The position numbers and the translations under genes are program-made. A DNA stretch of 64,000 nucleotides from contig JAWLAO010000006.1 in NCBI GenBank assembly GCA_041395445.1, forward strand, positions 62,001-126,000, written 5' to 3'. The notes beneath the pieces were generated by a model. The model worked only from the letters and a program-made list of their open reading frames with translations. It was not told the origin of the DNA and searched no databases. The stretch comes from Gammaproteobacteria bacterium (lineage in GTDB: Bacteria; Pseudomonadota; Gammaproteobacteria; Xanthomonadales; Marinicellaceae). Shown in pieces: positions 63,936 to 64,000 of the stretch (its first letter is position 1; the number at the start of each line of letters is the position of its first letter).

Positions 63936-64000
63936 ATGAAATCAATCAAAGTATTATTAATAGCCTGTTTTTTAACTGTATTTAGTGTACAGGCAGCTCG
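63936..64000 (+). CDS. Start of an exported protein (partial)
   Basis: An ATG three bases after tonB opens a frame (MKSIKVLLIACFLTVFSVQA, a signal peptide) that runs off the window. In TonB2-type operons of Vibrio and Shewanella this place holds a TPR-repeat protein, so that is the likely identity. Confidence 0.6.
   Translation, partial: MKSIKVLLIACFLTVFSVQAA

Overview
The window reads as chromosome of a low-GC, probably marine gammaproteobacterium. The gene set (mpl, maeB, an aceE-aceF-lpdA operon with a lipoylated E3, rne divergent from rluC, a DUF3450/TtpC/ExbB/ExbD/TonB operon, PdsR/PdsS-type two-component genes, an IPTL-type C-terminal sorting signal, and secreted proteins ending in IFxxGF-D/E) resembles what I know of Marinicella-like bacteria. 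That placement is an inference from gene content only. No rRNA, tRNA, CRISPR array or intact transposase was seen.

Layout. 0-2.9 kb: 3' part of an RND efflux permease followed by its membrane-fusion partner. 3.0-4.6 kb: mpl divergent from a TusA-like sulfur carrier. 4.7-6.3 kb: a decayed island with a multiply frameshifted PD-(D/E)XK nuclease remnant between two inverted copies of a ~230 bp dispersed repeat. 6.4-9.8 kb: a secreted zinc metalloprotease cut by an in-frame TGA, and an IPTL-CTERM surface protein. 10-18.1 kb: malic enzyme and the pyruvate dehydrogenase operon, with a cluster of indels limited to the aceE 3' end and aceF 5' end. 18.2-21.5 kb: unknown genes, including two tandem cysteine-rich secreted paralogues. 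21.6-27 kb: an Old Yellow Enzyme, a frameshifted FG-GAP protein and a PdsR/PdsS pair with no sortase in view. 27-34.1 kb: SPFH/GYF protein, zinc-ribbon membrane protein, XRE regulator, apaH, thrB, thrC and a second SPFH protein. 34.3-36.4 kb: a third copy of the large repeat and a lone AIPR-family (abortive infection) gene. 36.9-44 kb: proC overlapping a DUF1887 CARF-plus-nuclease gene, rluC, rne, msrB and msrA. 44-53 kb: a CadC-type regulator divergent from an MddA-like methyltransferase, a beta-helix surface protein, a SpoIID-domain protein, a BtuF-like lipoprotein and a periplasmic unknown. 53-57.2 kb: two cytochromes c, a YafK-like L,D-transpeptidase-fold protein, pyruvate kinase and small membrane proteins. 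57.3-64 kb: a TonB-dependent receptor behind a promoter with a perfect-arm operator, followed by a TonB2-type energising operon that runs off the window.

Functional links. The TonB receptor and the TtpC-ExbB-ExbD-TonB operon form an outer-membrane uptake module, and the BtuF-like protein could serve periplasmic capture in a related pathway. Carbon metabolism (maeB, aceEF-lpdA, pyk) is spread over the window. Defence-type content consists of three nuclease-like genes: the decayed PD-(D/E)XK gene, the AIPR gene and the CARF-nuclease gene. The first two sit beside copies of the large repeat.

Caution. Frameshifts in aceE/aceF, the FG-GAP gene and the nuclease remnant are mostly single-base and often near homopolymers. 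Sequencing or assembly error is a serious alternative to real decay. All identifications are from reading the sequence; no database search was run.
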